Below are positions 59,546-64,000 of a stretch of DNA of 64,000 nt, in pieces. The position numbers and the translations under genes were made by a program. Position 1 is the first letter of the stretch. The number at the start of each line of letters is the position of its first letter. The notes below the pieces were generated by a model. That model was not told where the DNA came from. It ran no database searches and saw only the letters and a list, made by a program, of their open reading frames with translations. Source of the stretch: Alligator mississippiensis (taxonomy: Eukaryota > Chordata > Crocodylia > Alligatoridae); the NCBI RefSeq assembly GCF_030867095.1, contig NC_081835.1, forward strand, positions 21,026,501 through 21,090,500, read 5' to 3'.

Positions 59546-61408
59546 TTCATAGATTCATAGATGTTAGGGTCGGAAGGGACCTCAATAGATCATCAAGTCC
59601 GACCCCCTGCATAAGCAGGAAAGAGTGCTGGGTCTAGATGACCCCAGCTAGATACTCGTCTAACCTCTTCTTGAAGACCCCCAGGGTAGGGGAGAGCACC
59701 ACCTCCCTTGGGAACCCGTTCCAGACCTTGGCCACTCGAACTGTGAAGAAGTTCTTCCTAATGTCCAGTCTAAATCTGCTCTCTGCTAGCTTGTGGCCAT
59801 TGTTTCTTGTAACCCCCGGGGGGGAGCGCCTTGGTGAATAAATCCTCACCAATTCCCTTCTGTGCCCCCGTGATGAACTTATAGGCAGCCACAAGGTCGC
59901 CTCTCAACCTTCTCTTGCAGAGGCTGAAAAGGTCCAGTTTCTCTAGTCTCTCCTCCTAGGGCTTGGTCTGCAGGACCTTGACCATACGAGTTGCCCTTCG
60001 CTGTACCCTCTCCAGGTTATCCGCATCCTTCTTGAAGTGTGGCGCCCAGAATTGCACGCAGTACTCCAACTGCGGTCTGACCAACGCCCTATAGAGGGGA
60101 AGTATCACCTCCCTGGACCTATTTGTCATGCATCTGCTGATGCACGATAAAGTGCCATTGGCTTTTCTGATGGCTTCGTCACACTGCCGGCTCATGTTCA
60201 ACTTGGAGTCCACTAGGACTCCAAGATCCCTTTCCACCTCTGTGCCACCCAGCAGGTCATTCCCTAGGCTGTAGGTGTGCTGGACATTTTTCCTCCCTAG
60301 GTGCAGCACTTTGCATTTCTCCTTGTTGAACTGCATCCTGTTGTTTTCTGCCCACTTGTCCAGCCTATCCAGGTCTGCCTGCAGCTGTTCCCTGCCCTCC
60401 GGCGTGTCCACTTCTCCCCATAGCTTTGTGTCATCTGCAAACTTGGACAGAGTACATTTCACTCCCTCGTCCAAGTCGCTGATGAAGACGTTAAAGAGTA
60501 TCGGTCCAAGGACCGAACCCTGCGGGACCCCACTGCCCACACCCTTTCAGGTCAAGACCGACCCATCTACCACGACTCTTTGGGTGCGACCCTCTAGCCA
60601 ATTCGCCACCCACCGGACTGTGCAGTCATCCACATCACAGCCTCTTAACTTGTTCACCAGTATGGGGTGGGATACCGTATCGAAGGCCTTCCTGAAGTCC
60701 AGGTATACGACATCCACCCCTCCTCCTGTGTCCAGGCGTTTCGTAACCTGGTCATAGAAAGAGACTAGATTGGTCAGGCACGATCTGCCCGCCACAAACC
60801 CATGCTGGTCTCCCCTCAGCATAACTTGTCCTGCCGGGCTCTCACAAATGTGAGCCTTGATAATTTTTTCAAATACTTTACCAAGGATGGAGGTGAGACT
60901 GACCGGCCTATAGTTGCCCGGGTCCTCCTTCCTCCCCTTTTTGAAAATGGGGACCACATTAGCCCTTTTCCAGTCCTCCGGAACTTGGCCTGTGCGCCAC
61001 GAGCATTCGAATATTCCCGCCAGTGGCTCTGCAATGACGTCGGCCAGTGCCTTCAGCACCCTCGGATGGAGATCATCCGGGCCTGCCGACTTAAAGGCAT
61101 CCAGTTCTTCCAAGTGACTCTGCACCACCTCAGGATCTACGCATGGAAGTCTGGCGCCTTGCTGCTGCCTCTCTACAACCCCAGTGAGAGACTTGTCGTG
61201 CCCCTCACTTAGGAACACTGAGGCAAAGAACTCGTTGAGGAGTTCAGCCTTGTCCCCCCTATCTGTCACCAATTGCTTCTGCCCATTTAGCAGGGGTCCT
61301 ATTCCTCCCTGGGCCTTTCTTTTACTCCCTATGTATCTAAAAAACAATTTCTTGTTGTCCTTTACTTGGGTTGCCATCCTCAGCTCCATGGTAGCTTTCA
61401 AAGAGCTG
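59546..61408 (-). mobile_element. CR1 LINE, young, 5'-truncated
   Basis: The 3' end has GATTCATA tandems. The minus strand encodes RT in two frames, 61401-60547 and 60540-59956, separated by a single TGG-to-TGA change at 60549-60547 (in GVPQGS-upstream sequence), plus the C-terminal tail 59894-59634. Motifs: [20 protein letters not shown]-like, [17 protein letters not shown]. Same subfamily as 28691-30310 but extending about 240 bp further 5'. Confidence 0.95.
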
Positions 61409-61584
61409 GTTTAAGCTGTACCACCAAGATAATTCTTTTGCAAGCTTAAATTGAATTACCACTCGTAAAGGGTTTGCTGGTACAGATGTATGGATGACAA
61501 AAACTTTCAAGTGTTGAAAAGACCAGAGTTTAAGTAGTGCTTTAGGTGTTGTGGTAGGCCATTGTATTTATACCAGCATACTTA

Positions 61585-63375
61585 CAGATTCATAGATGCT
61601 ACGGTCAGAAGGGACCTCAGTAGACCATCGAGTCCAACCCCCTGCCCTGGGCAGGAAAGAGTGCTGGGGTCAGACAACCCAAGCCAGGTGCCTGTCTAGC
61701 CTCCTCTTAAAGACCCCCAAGGTAGGGGAGGGCACCACCTCCCTCGGAAGTCCATTCCAGATTTTGGCAACCCTTACCATACAGAAGTTCTTTCTGATGT
61801 CTAACCTAAATCTGCTTTCCATCAGTTTGTGACCATTGTTCCTAGTGAGTCCAAGGGGTGCCCTGGTAAACAGAGCATCCCCTATTTCTTGCTGCCCCCT
61901 CCCTTGATGAATTTGTAGGTGGCCACAAAATCCCCTCTCAACCTTCTCTTGCGGAGGCTAAAGAGATCTAGGGTCCTCAATGTTTCCTCATAGGACTTTG
62001 CCTACAGGCCCCCAACCATACGAGTGGCTCTCCTATGAACCCTCTTGAGGTTGTCCACATCCCTTTTGAAGTATGGTGCCCAAAACTGGACACAGTACTC
62101 CAACTGCATCCTGACCAGTGCTGCATAAAGGGAAAATATCACCTCCTTAAACCTGTTTGTCATGCACCTGCTAATGCATGATAAAGCATGGTTGGCTTTA
62201 CTGATCACTTCATCACATTGATGACTCATCTGCATCTTGGAGTCAACAGTGACTCCAAGATCCCTTTCTGCTGCTGTGCTGCTGAGAAGGTCCTCCCCCA
62301 GCCTGTAAGTGTGTTGCTGATTTCTTCCTCCTAGGTGCAGCACTTTGCATTCGTCCTTATTAAACTGCATCCTATTCTGTTCCACCCACTTTTTCAACCT
62401 GTCCAGATCTGCCTGGATTTGTTCCCTACCCTCTGGTGTGTTAACTTTACCCCATAATTTGGTATCATCAGCGAATGTGGACAGAACGCTTGCTACACCC
62501 TCATCCAAGTCACTGATGAAGACATTGAACAGCACCGGTCCAAGGACCAAGGCTTGTGGGACTCCACTGCCCACATCTTTCCAGGTCAATACCAACCCAT
62601 CCACCACCACTCTCTGGGTATGACCCCTAAGCCAATTTGCCACCCACCTAACCATGTAGTCATCTACTTTGTAGTCGCGTAGTTTATCTATGAGAATATA
62701 ATGAAGTACCATATCAAAGGCCTTCTTAAAATCCAGTCTGGTCATAAAAAGAAACAAGGTTAGTCAGGTAGGATCTACCTGCTATGAATCCATGCTGGTT
62801 GCCCTTTAGCATTGCTTTCCCCACTGGACTCTCACAAATGTGATCCTTAATAATTTTTTCAAGGATTTTCCCAAGGATAGAGGTGAAACTAGCTGGTCTA
62901 CACCAATTCTGTTCTTCATTGCCTCGCTAACTAATCTCCTGAGCACACTGAAGTCAGCCTTTCTGAAGTCAAGCACTTCTGCCCTACTGGTTATCTTTCC
63001 CACCCTACACCGGATAGTGAATTTAATCAGGTGATGGTCACTGTCCCCTAGGTTACCTTGCGTCAGTAGATCATCCACCAAATCATCCCCTGTAGCCAGG
63101 ACAAAGTCTAGCAAGGCATTTCCCTTAGTGGGACCATATACCTCCTGCATTAGGTGAAGGTCCTGTATGCAGGTTAAGAACCTATGTGAACGGTTGGATC
63201 TCGCTGACTGCTCCTCTCAGAAGATGTCTGGGTAGCTTAGGTCACCCATAACAACCATGTCCCTTGACCTTATGGCCTCTGAGAGCTGTCTGGAGAATTC
63301 TAGGTCCAACTCCTCCTCCTGATGTAGCAGCCTGTAGTAGACCCCCACTATCAAGTTCCTTTCCCCCCAACCCCT
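61585..63375 (-). mobile_element. Older CR1 LINE with endonuclease and RT parts joined by a deletion
   Basis: The RT part (62757-62002, minus) has [20 protein letters not shown]. At about 62905 it passes straight into the C-terminal endonuclease domain (63150-62906: NALLDFVLATGDDLV, GNLGDSDHHLIKF, with the SDH catalytic motif). The N-terminal RT region is thus missing. Endonuclease homology continues to about 63375 (MGDLSYPDI). Confidence 0.9.
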
Positions 63376-63494
63376 TAAAGCTGTACAAATCCTAGCACAG
63401 ATGCAATAATACTGTTATCAAGGCTATTATACTGGTATAGTTTATTTCTCTGAAGGAAATATGTAGTGAGAATCTGAGGACCTTTAAACCGGTA

Positions 63495-63775
63495 TAACTG
63501 GGTGCCTGTAGATGTGTGGGAACACCGTGCTGAAGCACTGTAATTACAGCATATCAGAGCAGACTCGATTGAATTAGTCTTCAAAATGGTGGTGGAGGCA
63601 TTTTAACTAAAGCTCGTTAAATGAGCCTCAAGTAAAGTGCCCCCTCTGCCATTTTGAAGCACAGGATGCTGAATATACAAGAAGCTGTGAGTGCTTTAAT
63701 TAGAGCGACTCTTCGAGCCACTCTAAAGCGCCCTCTCCCCACCCCTGGAGCATGTCTAAAGACACCCACTGTGTC
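63495..63775. mobile_element. Fold-back MITE, family with TTTAACTAAAG core, copy 4
   Basis: Left end TGGGTGCCTGTAGATGTG and, reversed, right end TGGGTGTCTTTAGACATGC. Inside, TTCAAAATGGTGGTGGAGGC faces CCTCTGCCATTTTGAAGC around TTTAACTAAAG. Shares AGCACTGTAATTACAGCATA with copy 1. Confidence 0.8.
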
Positions 63776-64000
63776 TACACTATGCCACTTTAACTATATA
63801 AGTTTCCAAACCTCTGGAATTAAAACATTACAAAAGATGGGTAGATAAGTACTAGGACTAAGGACTTCCCAAGTGTAAAACTCATTGGGTTATGGCAGGA
63901 AGAGGAAACTGAATCAATGTGATTGTATGAGGCCTTGGGGGTGAAACAAATGCAAAACAGTGTGCGCAAGATTTTTATCTCAAGTTTCTGCACTTTTCTC

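Noticed and set aside
1-64000. CRISPR arrays, rRNA genes, operons or plasmid features
   Set aside because: No regularly spaced direct repeats, rRNA motifs or prokaryotic gene layout. The window is intron-rich vertebrate DNA.

Overview
This window is vertebrate nuclear DNA and most likely crocodilian. CR1 LINEs are spread through it, and their 3' ends carry the 8-bp GATTCATA tandem and wording I associate with alligator and crocodile CR1. Fold-back and TIR-bearing nonautonomous DNA transposons are also abundant. Host exons obey GT-AG splicing. I see no bacterial-type operons, CRISPR arrays or rRNA genes. The species call rests on recognition, not on a search.

The only host gene I can support is DNAH12, the heavy chain of a single-headed axonemal inner-arm dynein. 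It lies on the + strand and enters with its start codon at 6984. Thirty coding exons (6984-59239) join without any break in phase into 4851 bp, or 1617 codons. They cover the short N-terminal tail, a charged helical stretch, the linker, the complete AAA1 module (Walker A 1280-1287, Walker B 1332-1333, sensor-1 region from 1383) and the start of AAA2 with its P-loop (1561-1568). The rest of the gene lies beyond the right edge, and intron 30 is at least 4.7 kb long.

Layout: 1-333 is CpG-rich DNA of unknown role. 334-6983 is upstream flank or a 5' intron, filled with a CR1 that carries a DNA-transposon insertion and with several TIR elements. Intron 1 (7154-12814) holds a 1.76-kb TIR element with internal tandem repeats. 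Introns 4 and 5 hold GC-rich inverted duplications and a 300-bp hairpin. Intron 11 holds an LTR-like repeat with a CR1 inside it. Intron 13 holds an old DIRS-like fossil that received a short retroposed element (18-bp target duplication) and a hAT MITE. Intron 15 holds a CR1 next to a hAT. Intron 16 holds a hAT inside another hAT. Intron 18 holds a tRNA-related SINE-like repeat and a sense CR1. Introns 24-30 hold more MITEs and CR1s, with two long antisense CR1s filling the right end.

All CR1s longer than about 1 kb are antisense to DNAH12, while the copies certain to be in sense orientation are short 3' ends. Two nearly identical CR1 3' ends in opposite orientation flank exons 12-13, so back-splicing there is plausible. 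Long open frames outside the exons are either CR1 reverse transcriptase or GC-rich repeat sequence.
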